Shown here one piece after another: positions 1-13,164 of a DNA stretch of 64,000 nucleotides. The DNA is from Argentina anserina (Eukaryota > Streptophyta > Magnoliopsida > Rosales > Rosaceae), in assembly GCF_933775445.1 (NCBI RefSeq), contig NC_065878.1, forward strand, positions 22,084,395-22,148,394. The letters run 5' to 3'. The notes under the pieces were generated by a model, which was not told the DNA's origin, did no database searches, and saw only the letters and a list, made by a program, of their open reading frames with translations. The translations under genes were made by a program, and so were the position numbers. Position 1 is the first letter of the stretch, and the number at the start of each line of letters is the position of its first letter.

Positions 1-1076
1 TCCCACTTGCGTTACACTGAGATTTTTCGGAGCCTTAGTTCGCTAAACCTTCCAGCACAGTCGATGAGGCTGTGTATACGTACATATTGTGTAACACTAG
101 GCATGTAGCCCGCCATCCGCTATGGGGTTAATACCACTGAAAATTCAATCAATGGAGCTAAATATAAAGATAGAAGTTTGATCAACCAAAAGGGGTTAGT
201 GGTTCATTACATATCAGAGTAATATCAACAACTTTGCATCTGAAATGCCTCCAATAAAATGCACATGCACAGTTGCTTGATACACCCTTGTTTGATTCCA
301 AATCAGTAACATAATGCAAAAACTTACTGTAACCACAACCTATATAAGAAATAGAGCAACACAAATTAATTAGAGAAGATACAATGACACACAAACATTG
401 AAAACTATCATGCAACATGAGAAAAATATGATTTCCAACACCAAGTAAAACAAAACATGAACCTTAATAAAAAGAGGAAACAAAAAAAGAAAAGAAAAGA
501 AAGAATGAATATCACAGTATGAAATAAGTGTGAAAACTGAAAAGAAGGGTGAAAAAAATGAATATCAAAGTATTTCTTGTTTACTGTTTATATCATTATA
601 GCTTATATCCACTGAATTTCAGAAAGAAAAAAACGCTTCCCATCAGTCCATTGGACCATGAAATTGAAGCTTTAATTATCAAAATCAATTTTTTGAAATG
701 TACATGTTTAAAATTGTAAAAGTGCTAATGCCAAACTCAGAAGCAACCGTTCTTGCCTACCATTGTTTCTGCTCATGATTTCTTTTAATGCAACTAAAAG
801 CCTCCAAATTTCTATCATTTATATCCTCAATTATTCCTACTTTGAATTTACTGAAGTTACCTTCCAACATTGGAAGTTTTGCATTCACTGAGATTACATA
901 ATTTCGTAAATAATTTTTTTAAACAAAAGAAAAAATGAGAACTCAAACTAAGCAGCTAAGATAGCTAACATCCAGAATTGTATGTTTTTCCTAAATCAAA
1001 GTGTTGGTCTTTGATCGAAATTAAAACCACCATTTTACATTCACATTTAATCTCATAATAAGTATCTATGAAACAT
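1..1076. other. Intergenic sequence, no gene seen
   Basis: AT-rich sequence without a convincing coding region on either strand. The short open frames look like chance frames, with no recognisable domain or splice pattern. Purine-rich runs occur around 475-560. Confidence 0.5.
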
Positions 1077-1910
1077 ACTTTTATCGGGTGATTCTAACTT
1101 AAAAAAATGTTATGTTCTCTCTCTCTCTCTCTCTCGGGATAAAATTTTCTCAAACTTTGCCAACCCTAGAAGCAGTGGCACAACGACAAGAAGGGGTGGA
1201 TCTTTCCTCCCCCAAAGAAGAATCCAAAGGGTTGATGTTCTTTTGTCTACCCTTTTGCCAAACTTTGAAAAGAGGCTGGGTATTTCGATCGTCTCACCGA
1301 TCGGTGGTGATGGTAGTGATGGGCTTTTGTGGCCGAATTGTGGAGATCTAGGGGCGGTTGCTCCCATGGTGTTGTTGGCTGTGGCGGCAAGATCTGGTGC
1401 GTCCCGATCCGGTGCAGCAAAGGCTATGGTTTGATCCATAGCGGAGGAGAAGTCAGAGAAAGAGTGTTGATGTTGTTGTTAGCGCTGATTTCTCTTGGTC
1501 TCTACTTGGCTTGGTCCCAAATTCCTAGGGATGGAAGGATGATGGAGGAGATCCCAGATGCTACTGATCTTGCGGAAAAGAATACAGAGGGGGAGAGCAC
1601 TCCCTCTGTCGATTTATTTTAAGCTTGAATCGTGGTGCAGTCTTATAATGGTGTGGTTATGAAACATTTATTATGTCTTCTACATCATTTGTATCATGTT
1701 AGTTTTGTGCTTCATAACTTTGAAAATGTATGTGAATCTTGGCTTTGTTAGTTGATTTTACCTAGGAATTGCTAGTTGTTAGCTAGTTTTCTTAGGAATA
1801 GCTAGTTTGTTTAGTCATAAAAGATAGCTCTTATTGTCAGCCTTCGGGCATGTTCTCTTAGTTCTGCTTGCTGAAATACAATTTAGTTGACATTCGATTC
1901 AAAAAGAAAA
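1077..1910 (+). mobile_element. Retroposed LINE-type element with 14-bp target duplication
   Basis: The 14-base word tatctatgaaacat occurs at 1063-1076 and again at 1911-1924, exactly flanking this segment. The right end is A-rich (aaaaagaaaa), as expected for target-primed reverse transcription of a plus-strand transcript. A CT microsatellite lies near the left end (about 1115-1135). Several short overlapping frames exist inside, but none shows reverse transcriptase or endonuclease motifs, so this is probably a non-autonomous or internally deleted LINE derivative. Seen: the direct repeats and the A-rich tail. Inferred: the class. Confidence 0.65.
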
Positions 1911-4900
1911 TATCTATGAAACATGATCCATATATAGAGGTCATTCCGTGTGCTACAAGGAAATTGTGCAAAGAATTAAGATCAAGGAATGATTAAGATA
2001 AGTACTATGAAACTTTGCGGAACATAATAGCCTAGAGCTACAAAATTGGCTCGCAAGTTATGTATCTATAACATTAATCTCCCACATTCTTATAAATAAC
2101 GAACAAAACATTCATCTTTTTGAAGCTTAAAAACACAAAAACCATGCAAGTTTGAGACGGATGCGAGTGATCTTCAGTGAGCTTTTCCATAGTTATACAA
2201 ACATCATACGTATACACTGTAATATATATGATTCTCAATTCTATACAAAAACACCACATGTTACTTCTGATCAATATAGTTTCTTGTACTTCCCATTATC
2301 TTTACATTTGCGCATAAAATTTATGATTTAGCAATCAATGATCTCAATTTGATCAGCTTCCCTGATGTCGATATTGGCTAAAAACTAAACTTATTTAATA
2401 TAAATGTACATTTTTATTGTATCAAACTAAAACCTAAATTAAACGTTAAAAATGAAAGAAGGGGAAGTAAAATTGTGTTCAGTTCTAAATGACAGCTTAG
2501 GTTTTTAATGGAAAATAAGATATAGACTTCAATTGAAGGCCTAACTGAAAATCCAATTGAAAAGAAGAGCACCGAAACCAATTTCCTGTTTTTCTAACCT
2601 CAAACAAAAACACCCAACTCCAATTCTAAACAAACATAACATAAAACCAAAGAAAAAACAATTAGACGATCCAAGCAATACCATCACCCAAACAACAGAA
2701 ACAAAAATAAATAAAAGAAAAAAACCAACATAAAATGAATCACCCAAAACAATAGAAGTAAGAGTACCCCCCGATCTTGCTCTGTCGATGACATACGAAA
2801 ATCACTGATGATAATTCCCAACCCTAAAAATTAGAATCTCATATCAAACATTCAGAGTGAATTTCAAATCTCAATTGAAAATTAATCAATTACAACTCCT
2901 CAGCACTGCAACCGAAATGTCAGCAAGACAGAAGGTGACCAGATTGAAACCCAGAGGAGGACATACCGATCAAAACAAATCAGAGGAGGCCAAATTCTAT
3001 AGAACGATGTGGAGATAGGGAGAGACAGAGAAGAAGATATATATAATGGACTGAAAAAGGTTTTGGATAACTGAAGTAGGGTTTTGGTTAATTCTTTAAC
3101 ATAATGATCAGGACAGCAGCAGCGGTGCGATCTTTTTTGGGCTTTGAAGATTATGGGTTTTGGGGATAGAGAAAAAAAAATGAAGTAAGATTTTGGGTAA
3201 TTGGTTCGTGAAATTTTTTTGAGGCTGAAGATAAGTAAAGTTGAGAACGATAGCAAGACTGTAAATAAAATGAAAACTGAGGACATATTACATTGATGTC
3301 TTATGAACAATACCGCAAGAAACGACAAGATGAATAGTAAGAACTAAATGATATATAGTAAACTAGATTACTTTAACAACAAAGCAATAACACATACAGA
3401 TATATCGAAACTGTAAATTAGTCGGATCCTCCCTCAAACTTGAATTCTGAAATGTTTCCGGTGTTCACTATCCTCAATCCCCTTCTAACAAAATTTAATT
3501 TTTGTTCATTGCCTGATATTGAAGTCTAATATTATTGTGATAAAAGCATATGAGTCTACTTAACTTAGAGCACCAATAGTACCTCCATCAACACAAAAGC
3601 CAAAAGTAAAGAAGACACACAATTGACCTCATCATTATCATTGAAACAAAACAATCAAATTATTGTCATATTTGAAATGACTACTCTATCATGATCAGAA
3701 TGTTGTGAAGGATAGTCGAATTCTAAAGCAATATCGAAAGATATAAACTCAGTATGTAAAGAACAAAAAAAAAACTAAACTACACCTAAACGTACCAGGA
3801 CTTAAGATCAATTGTAAAGAACACACCCAGAGTGTTAATAAGGAAAGTTTAAACTATACTCCTTAGTTAATCAACTAATACAAATACAAACCTCCAATTA
3901 AAAGAAAAATCACTAACCTACAGAACATACAGAAAGGAAAACCATAACCAAAATTCAGTCAACATCTCATCAAATCATGAGTGCCAAAAATGAGAAAAGT
4001 GATAACAAACCCATTTATCAGAATCCAAACAAAACAAAAGTTACAAAATAAAGTATGGTGAAGATAAAGATGAATACAACCCAAATTGAGAAAGATCAAA
4101 TTCATGATTGGCGATTTCTGCTCTTTCTCAAATCAGATCCAAATCGGAACAAAATGACCAAATTATAGATAAAAAATACACAGGGAAGGACGACACCCAA
4201 GGATTAGAAAACTGCAATTGAGGAGATGAAAACAAATGGTTGGCCTATTGATTTTTTTGATCGGAAAACTTACAAGAAGCATACACTGTTGTTGAATTTG
4301 ATTGCAAATTCAGTCTTGAGAGAACACGGTCGTGCTATTGTTCAGTTTGGTCGGATTTTGGTTGGAGATGAAGAGGGAATTGAGGAGATTGCAGAGAGAG
4401 AAAGAGAAATGCAGGTGTGTAGACTAAACAACTGGCAAGAATAAGGGTTAATGCGTCAACTAAAGACCAAGTGGTTGCAGCATAAATTGTTCGAAAAACT
4501 TGTACAGTCTCACAATGGGCTTATGAACTATACATCGCGCGTGAACAGTAAGCACCAAGTACTATATAGTGAATGTGTGTGTGTGTGTGTGAAAGGATTT
4601 AAGGGACCACAAGTGTATTGTTTGAAACCTCGAATGCTTCTATTTGTTCCTTGACATTACACTACGTTACGTGCTTTGAATTGTACTACAATTTAAATAT
4701 TATGTTAATTTTTTCAATCTAAACCCAATATCATTGGATGAATCTTGTCTAAAAAATATATATGTATCATTGGATGAATAACACATCTCCACTACTACAA
4801 TTGGAGACCCTCATTTGGTGTCAACAACTTCACTGATAAATTGAAGTTTTGATAATGCTTATAGAAAATAAATTTCTAATTTAAAACAAGATAGATTAAA

Positions 4901-6857
4901 TATGGTTAATACGATTAAAATGCAACAAGTGGAAATATATAAAATTAGGAGAGATAATTGTGGAAAAATAAATAACTACATGGGTAGTGGGAAGTTAGGA
5001 ATTTTAAATCATGTTAATAAACTAACTACATTATTTTCTTAAAATGATTGTGTAAAGTCCGTGAAAATATACACGGATATATGCTAGTCTGAAATAAAGA
5101 TGTTCAATGTATGGATTTCTCCGATATATTCGAGCAAATCAGATTTGTTATATGTTATCATAGTATGCTTAGATGTTTATGTAGTAACATGCGATACTTG
5201 TAGAAAATTCAAGGGGTATTTCATTTCATACCCATTTTTGGTACATGCTTTTAAAATAAACCCACCTATTATTTAATTATAAATTTTACTCAAATATTGT
5301 CAAATAAGATACTAAATTGTCTTTCGTTTTAACAAAAATTACATATTGCCACTATTTAACTCTAATTAGTCAACTTTGGTATTAATTTTTTTACCTTAAT
5401 TATAGATTGAATACGATTTTGCAAGTTTCCTTTTGAACTCATCATTATTACCAATAGATTATATTCAAATACTTTAAGATAATGAATGTACAACTTATAT
5501 TTTGGTGATTTAAGATTTTTGATTAGGTTGTTAACTTGGAGAACATTGTTATATCATAGTATTGTATCTGCTTTTTTAAGTTTCATTCATCTATTAAATA
5601 ACCTAAATTAAAAGGTATGTGTGACTTTAAGTGTTTAACCTAGTTAGTAGGTATCTCTTTAATTACAACTTAAGAATGAGAAGCATATCTATTTAGAAGG
5701 TTCATGTAGAATTCCTAGTTCATAGATATATATGTCTCATCTATAGAAATCTACCTTTTATTGAGGAAGACAATATATAAGGGAAGTTTAATATGCCTCT
5801 TTATTAGATATTATAGTGTATGTATATACCTATGATTCTTGTCCAAAATATTGTTTAATACCTCTTATAATGAATTAATATGACAATATACCCAACAAGA
5901 AGGAAAAAAAGATAATTCAACAAGAATAATATATACATCACGATGAGAAACACTTACTGAATCAAAATCGTTTGGTACCTTATATACCTTCATATGAATT
6001 TCTCATACAATCTTCATATGACTAGCTCCTATTGCTTGAAAAATAATAATTGGTGTAAAATTTTGCAAAATGGAATTGATAAAAGAAGAACAAGAAGTTG
6101 CAAAACTGAAATTTGTGATGAATATATATACATATTGATGTTAGCAGTATGAATTAAATACAATGAAACAATTATGGATACAATTGACGAGCTTCACATT
6201 CAAAATTGATTTTAAAACCTAAGATTAGAAAAATTATTTAATATAACCTTTTATATTTTAGAAGGGTAGATTAGACTTATACAAAAATAAAAATTAATAA
6301 TAATAAATGATTTTGAGTGTAGAATGAAAGAAAAAATAGATGTGAGCTTAGATTTAAAAAGGTGCTCCATTATTGGGTTTAACTCTAATTTTCTCAAAAT
6401 TCAATCTAATTAGTTTTTAATTAGTAACAGCGTATGTACGTTGCATTATTTGATCGAAAAAAGACATGATAGAAAGACGGACTACAATAAACATGCACGT
6501 AGCATATACCAGGCCATATATAAATCACAAGATTCAAACATGCAAATACCATTTGCAAACGCATGATGGTTTCCTTCGACCATTTTGAGGTTTGGTCCAT
6601 GTACGAACTCAAGTGAGATGATTAACACAATCATAATCACATCATTGTGATTTAGGAGGGAAGGTTTAATTTATGTTTCTTTTCAGCTATGAATATTTTA
6701 CCTTATCCTCTCTAATTTTATATAGGGGGGCGGGTGGGTAACTAGTGAGGTCATCGATTCGGATTTTGCGCAAAACTTGGCAGATTCCCTCTTCCCTACC
6801 ACCATATTCCTGACGATTCAACATTTGCTCTGCATTCTAAATTGAATCTACCAGACT

Positions 6858-6860
<3 letters not shown>

Positions 6861-6901
<41 letters not shown>
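6861..6901. repeat. (GA)n microsatellite
   Basis: About 40 bases of uninterrupted GA dinucleotides in intergenic DNA. Confidence 0.9.
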
Positions 6902-6902
<1 letters not shown>

Positions 6903-7523
6903 ATTTTCAAATTCAAAGTGGTCCTCTTCCCGGTAAAACAACTACTTACCACCCAAAGAAAGGAAAGAAAAACTGCAAATAATATGATTATCATCCTCTA
7001 AGCTAAGTATCATCTTGTAAAAGGGGTGTACTGTTTGATGCATATTCATCCTATAATCATATTGCACAATCAGTCGAGTCTCGCATGCATTAGATGATCG
7101 ATCGCCTTAAACGGTAATACAAAAGATAAGTTCATATGAAAAGATAAATTGATCTAGAATATTTATCTTTGCTTTGGAGGACAACGGTATAACATCATTA
7201 ACATGTTGACATTTTAGTGTTAGAGATCACATTAAAACATTTTTAGACAATTGGCCCAATTAGGAATGACGATGAAACAAAGGAGAGTCTGGTGGGCTTA
7301 GAGTTGCACGGATCCGAAAGGGCACTGGTTTTCTCAGTTTTCTGGTTTGTAATATAAGGTGAAAAACATAAGCAGATGGATAGCTACATTATTGAATATT
7401 TTGAATATGGGAAAGGATTCAAAGGAAGTATTTGATAATGTGATAAAGACTTAGAAAGAGTGACAGGTCCCATCCTGTTTCAATTTTTTGTGCATGCCAA
7501 GACCATGCTGCTTGTAACACATT

Positions 7524-7526
<3 letters not shown>

Positions 7527-7572
<46 letters not shown>
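7527..7572. repeat. (GA)n microsatellite
   Basis: A second, slightly longer GA run about 630 bp from the first. Both lie on the 3' side of the MADS gene. Confidence 0.9.
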
Positions 7573-7574
<2 letters not shown>

Positions 7575-8480
7575 CAACCGTCAAAATTAATTTTCCTCCA
7601 TGCACAAGTTACTTTCAATTACCAATTACACATATCCTACTGCAAAATAAGAAAGAACCAAGTTCCAACACTGTTTTCTTGTATTTTACCTCAGTGTATA
7701 AGTCTATCCTATACCTAAGATAATAATGATATCAAAAACCCTAGTCTTCACACCAGAACAATGAATAAAGGATTGTCTTCAGTCTACAGTTCTGCACAGA
7801 ACAATTAATAGAATCCGATTCCAGAACCAAAAGAAACAAGACGTGAAAATTCCCATTTGGGCCACTTAGTTTCTGGATTCAATTTGAGTCCGTCCATATC
7901 TCCGAATGCATGCGTTCAGTAAATTATACTTTGCACCATAAGTATACAGTGCTTACGTACCATGAAATATCACGATTCTTTTATCGGAATTTAACAAGTT
8001 AAAACGAGTTCGGGAGATTGACATGTATGAATGTATGACCTATAGTAGCTCCCAGTTTCTTAGGATTCAACTATGCGTCTATGCCTCTCTTTATTGTTCT
8101 AAAACATTAGGTGACAATATGAAGAAACTTTACACTTGGAAAAAGATGCAAACTTGACTAAAACCTTCTTCAGTATGGCATTCAGATTTCAGAATAGCTT
8201 TGAAATGTAAAAGTCTTGGATATACATTACGGTAACCAGATGAGCAAATTAATGGAAGGACATGTCGCTAGGTAGATACAAGTCATACAACTTCAAAAGG
8301 CACATAAAAGCTAGGTACAGTGTCTGGCATGGTCTTATACATCAATCAAATACATATATATCAAATAGGATTTGCTAGAAGACAGAGCATTATTTATTTC
8401 CTTGCTTATGTCCAATATCAGCTGAGAATCTGAGATACTGGTGTTGGCTTTCAGAAGATGACGCAAAACTGTGCTACGTA

Positions 8481-11400
8481 TTATTCACAGCGCACCACTG
8501 GCGGTCCGATGAACAATCCAGTCTCTACCAGATCTGAATCACTAATTGTTTGGCTGCTGCTAATTTGACTACTATTCATCCAGTTATAACTTGCCGCTCC
8601 AACTCCTTTTCCTTGAACTACATGCTGCTCCGAAGGCCTCGCACCATACTGATTACGGATTATATCTATCATATCATTTGGGGCGGAAAATAATAAATCA
8701 GTCATGTTTATCTGTATGTTGAGCAAGTGACTCACCTCCATGTGAAGTTTTGCATTCTCTTCTAAGAGGATCCGCTCCTGGTTTTAGGGCACAAATTATG
8801 ATAGATGGCATATATCAGAACTGCAGAACTGAAGCACCACAAAACTATATAAAACACGCATAAGCTTGATGTATAGTTTGTGACATTGAGTATACCTGTG
8901 CTCTTAGTCGTTCTATCTGATCCATGAACAGCTGAGCCTGCAGGAAGCCAACAGTTCCATTTAGGTATAGTCAACTTTAATTTGAAGCAAATGGGCAGGA
9001 AAATAGATACGCTGGTTACCTTTCTCTCTCGTACAATGAGCAGGCTTCGTTCGAGTTGGCTACTTATCTGATTAAGTTCTTGAGCTGAGCAAGAATTCAA
9101 GTCATGCCCCAAAAGCCTCCTGAAAGATGAAAATTGTAGACTTTAGGAAAACCCAAGTTTAATGGAATGTCAGATGTGGGTGCATATGTACATGAGAAGA
9201 AGATCAAACTAAGTCAAAAACCGTTGAGAGGCTTCTAAGATCTCAATATTCTTGGCCATTTCAGCTGAATCATGCATCATTTGCTGCATATGCAAGATAT
9301 TTGTTATCAGTCAAGATAGGTGATACATTCACACATAAATATGAAAAATCATATGGCAAGTTGGATTATACATCCTAAGTTACTAACCCTTCTTGTCCCT
9401 GTGTTAGATTATTCATCCTTCTAGGGTTGAAAATCTTGTAAACTCCAAACTAAAAGTGAGCTGAAGTTACTTTTCAACATTTTGACTTCAGTTAATTAAG
9501 TACTGTATAGTTCTCCATGTGGATTTGACATATCACACAAGAAATCAATCTAACACGGTAACACCTACTCAATATTAGTTTACAAATACTAGTGTACCAG
9601 CTAGCTAGGTATGGCTCCCCATGTAGATTTGACATATCACAAAGAGAATCAACCTAACACCTACATAATAATAGTTTTGCAAATACTAGTAGACTGGCTA
9701 TGTAAATATACATCTAACTGCTATACAATGAGGTATATATTTTGGTTTGTCTTTCACATGCTTTGAGGGGTTTCAGATCAAGTACGGTCCTCCAACTTAA
9801 TTTGTGTAAATATCTCTCATTCACACATAATTCATTGGACAAAAAGAAACCAGTAATACTATGTTTCTGCTGCAAAATGGTCTTGGTTTATCAAAGACTA
9901 AACCAATCAATCAAACATATAAGATATTTACTACACGAACGTAGAAAACAAAATTTTGGTAGATGTTCAAACTCACAAGAGATGTCGAGAGGGTCTAACC
10001 TGCATATACCGTTCCACTTCGGTAGTGTTGGTTTGCGCACCTTTTGCATGTTTATGGTATCGTTTTATAGTCTTTTGCACGCTGATCAATTCATCCAAAA
10101 CACATAATGTCAAAATCAAATAAAGCTATTAATTAGTCAATTATATCTGTACGGATCATCTACTTTAAGATATAACATATCCTCAATTACTACTTTTTAA
10201 ATCAAAATTACAATTTTATTGAACTAATATTTACAACATTAAGAACAAAATTACAACATATATTTTTTATATTTACAAATAACTAAATAAATATATCATA
10301 TTGATAACTATTTGTTCATAATCTTGTAAAATATTATGGGTGAAGTAATTACAACTAGTAATATTAGAATTACCCAAAACATCACTTTATTTATCGCAAT
10401 GACAACAAATTTATTGTGATATCAGTAAATAGAAATATCACATACATGTAGGTACATAAGAAAATTCTATATTTGTATCATATGTGCCCGACATGCTTAC
10501 CAAAATCATTCTACCAAAAACAAGACTTTCAGTGATATGTCTATAACAAATATCATTTAAGTCAATACCTAGCTAGACTGTCACATTCCGGGACCGCTCC
10601 GCCGTAACACGATGTTAGTTATAGATTAACATGTATATATAAGACACATCATCCCCTCTCCGTTGGCTGATGTGAGATATTACAATCAATCTCCCTTAGG
10701 AGTCCGACGTCCTCATCGGCACACTCGCATCACACGGCAGAGCGGCTCTGATACCAAATTGTCACATCCTGGGACCGCTCCGCCGTAACATGATATTGTC
10801 TGATTTGGGCATATCCCTCACAGTTTTGTTTCTGGGAGCTCACAAGCAACTTCCCAGTGAGTCACCCATCATGAGATTGCTCTAGCCCGAGCAAGCTTAA
10901 CTTCGGAGTTCTTATCCCCTCCGAAGCCAGTGAGCCCCCAAAAGGTCTCGTGTTAGTTGGAGGTGGGTATGTACATATAAGACACATAGACCATGCAAAT
11001 TTGAGCTGAGAAGAAGTTCGACAACAAAGTAGACATATGTGATATATGTCAATCTAATATATATGCATATTAAGAAACAAAAGATGGTTAAAATATCAGA
11101 CGACCTAAGATTATAAAAATACCAAATGAGCTTCTAGCACCTTTGGTGAAATAATGTGTCAATAGCCCGTTCATAGGGGTTCAAAATTCGGGCTTGTAGG
11201 GTTGATCTTCTGCTTATAAAAAATAGACGCTAAAAATGTCCATAAATGAGGATCGATCATCTATTTAATGCATGCATAGAAGCTTTAGAGATTCAGTTCA
11301 AGTTTTATCATGTTTTCCTTTGGTGAGTTATTTACCTATATCGATTATAGTAGCTATACTTGATGATGGATGAACTACTAGTCGTGACTCATGAGAAAGT

Positions 11401-13130
11401 ATATATTAGTTGTTAAAATATATGCAGAACATAGGATATGACAATATATAAGGTGGTCTCATTGAGTAAGGAAACTTGAAAGACCCAAGCCAAGACTTTC
11501 AGCTAAAGGGTTGCATGTGTGCAAAGTAGTCCATGAAATGATGTATTTAGATGATTCTTTTGGAGAAGATATGTGCATAACTAAGCAGAACTAAACCATA
11601 AAGAAATCGAAACAAATTAAGCCTCCATACTAGCTGGTGATGAACTGATACTAAACGAACAAATGCTGGGGAAGCATGAAATCTCATTCAATAGTACTAC
11701 ATAAAATTTAGTCAATTCAGCTTAGCAGCCATGACATGGTGCTTCTTCAAATCTCATTATATGACTTATTTTTATACACAGTACTTAATATTCTTGATTA
11801 GTTAATGTAACCAAATGCAGATTATTAGTACTCAGGGCTGCATATTATAAGGGGATAATTTTGGGGAAAATCAATGGAATTGAATTTGCAGCTGATGATG
11901 TCGAATTCCATAAAAACCAGCTGCTAACCCCGATGAAGTAGGAAATCAAAGGAGGAAAATAGAATTAATTTCCATCTCCATAGTGAACTGAATTAAAGGA
12001 AAAAGATGCCAGAAAGTTTATTTTAAAAAAAAGCAACTTGATTAACTAGCTATACAAGTTAGTTAAACTCAAATAAACCTATTTTCATCAACCCAGTAAT
12101 TCAGACGCACTTGATCTACTTAAGTACACCAGCGACTGATCATATACAGTGCCACAACCCTCACATCAATACCAAATACGTGTACGCCCATAACTTATGT
12201 GCTCAACACGCCAAAAGTCTACAACTATATCTATTTCCAATTTGCGTACTTCAATCAAATAAACTATATATATATATATATATATATATTCCCTATTTAT
12301 AGTGAAGTTTAACTCTGAAATTAAATAGTAAATTTCTAATTTTAACACTTTTCGGTCAAATTTTTTCATCATAAGCAATTCAATATTTATGTATGTTATT
12401 CAATATCTCCATAAATTTTCATCTAATTTGGACATTGTTAAAGTATTGAAATTATATTAAATCAATGAATGAATTAAAAATGTTTAACATGAACCGTTCG
12501 TGTAAATCTCAGTTTTAAAAGCTCAAATTATTGTCGAATTAGATGAAATTTTGTAGAGATGATCTTGAATAATAGCATACCTAAATATTAATTACTTATG
12601 ATGAAAAAATTTGACCGTAAAATATGTCAAAATTGAAACTTCACTCTGGATATGATATATATATATATATATATATATATATCTTAGCTTAATGTATGAA
12701 TTTTCATTTTTGATCAATGTTTTGATCACGTTTTCACATCTCCACCGTCCAATATCTAGGTTATAACGTATAGATCATATCTACAAAATTTCAGCCATTA
12801 AGGTATCGAACTTATCAAAACCAATGGACGTATTGAATTTGCCGAACCTGAACCGTTCATATTTTGAGTAGAAAATCGAAGTTATGAATACCTTAACGGT
12901 TATTGAATCGGCTGAAATGTTGTGAGATGATCTATACGTTATTACCTAGATATTCGATGGTGGAAATGTGAAAACTCGATCGAAAAATTGGTTAAAAATG
13001 AAAATTCGTACTTTAAACTAAAATAAAAACCTCATTGTGTGAAAAGTCTGTATGAAAAATTTGACCGAAAAGTGTGCCAAAATTGGAACTTCACTCTGAA
13101 ACTTCAGAGTGAACCTTCACTCTGGATAGG

Positions 13131-13164
<34 letters not shown>

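Larger units (their letters stand above)
1925..8480. other. Long intergenic stretch with microsatellites
   Basis: About 6.5 kb without a supportable gene. Two long GA runs and a short GT run (about 4573-4590) stand out. Segments around 2,900-3,200 and 4,200-4,450 have a 5'-UTR-like look (GA/CT-rich, short open frames), but no conserved protein is visible. This is also the 3'-side flank of the minus-strand MADS gene. Confidence 0.45.

Noticed and set aside
9742..10107. 121-codon plus-strand frame
   Set aside because: It overlaps MADS exon 2 on the opposite strand and encodes no recognisable protein.
10847..10915. 5S rRNA gene
   Set aside because: Only the internal promoter region resembles 5S, and it is bounded by retrotransposon LTR features.
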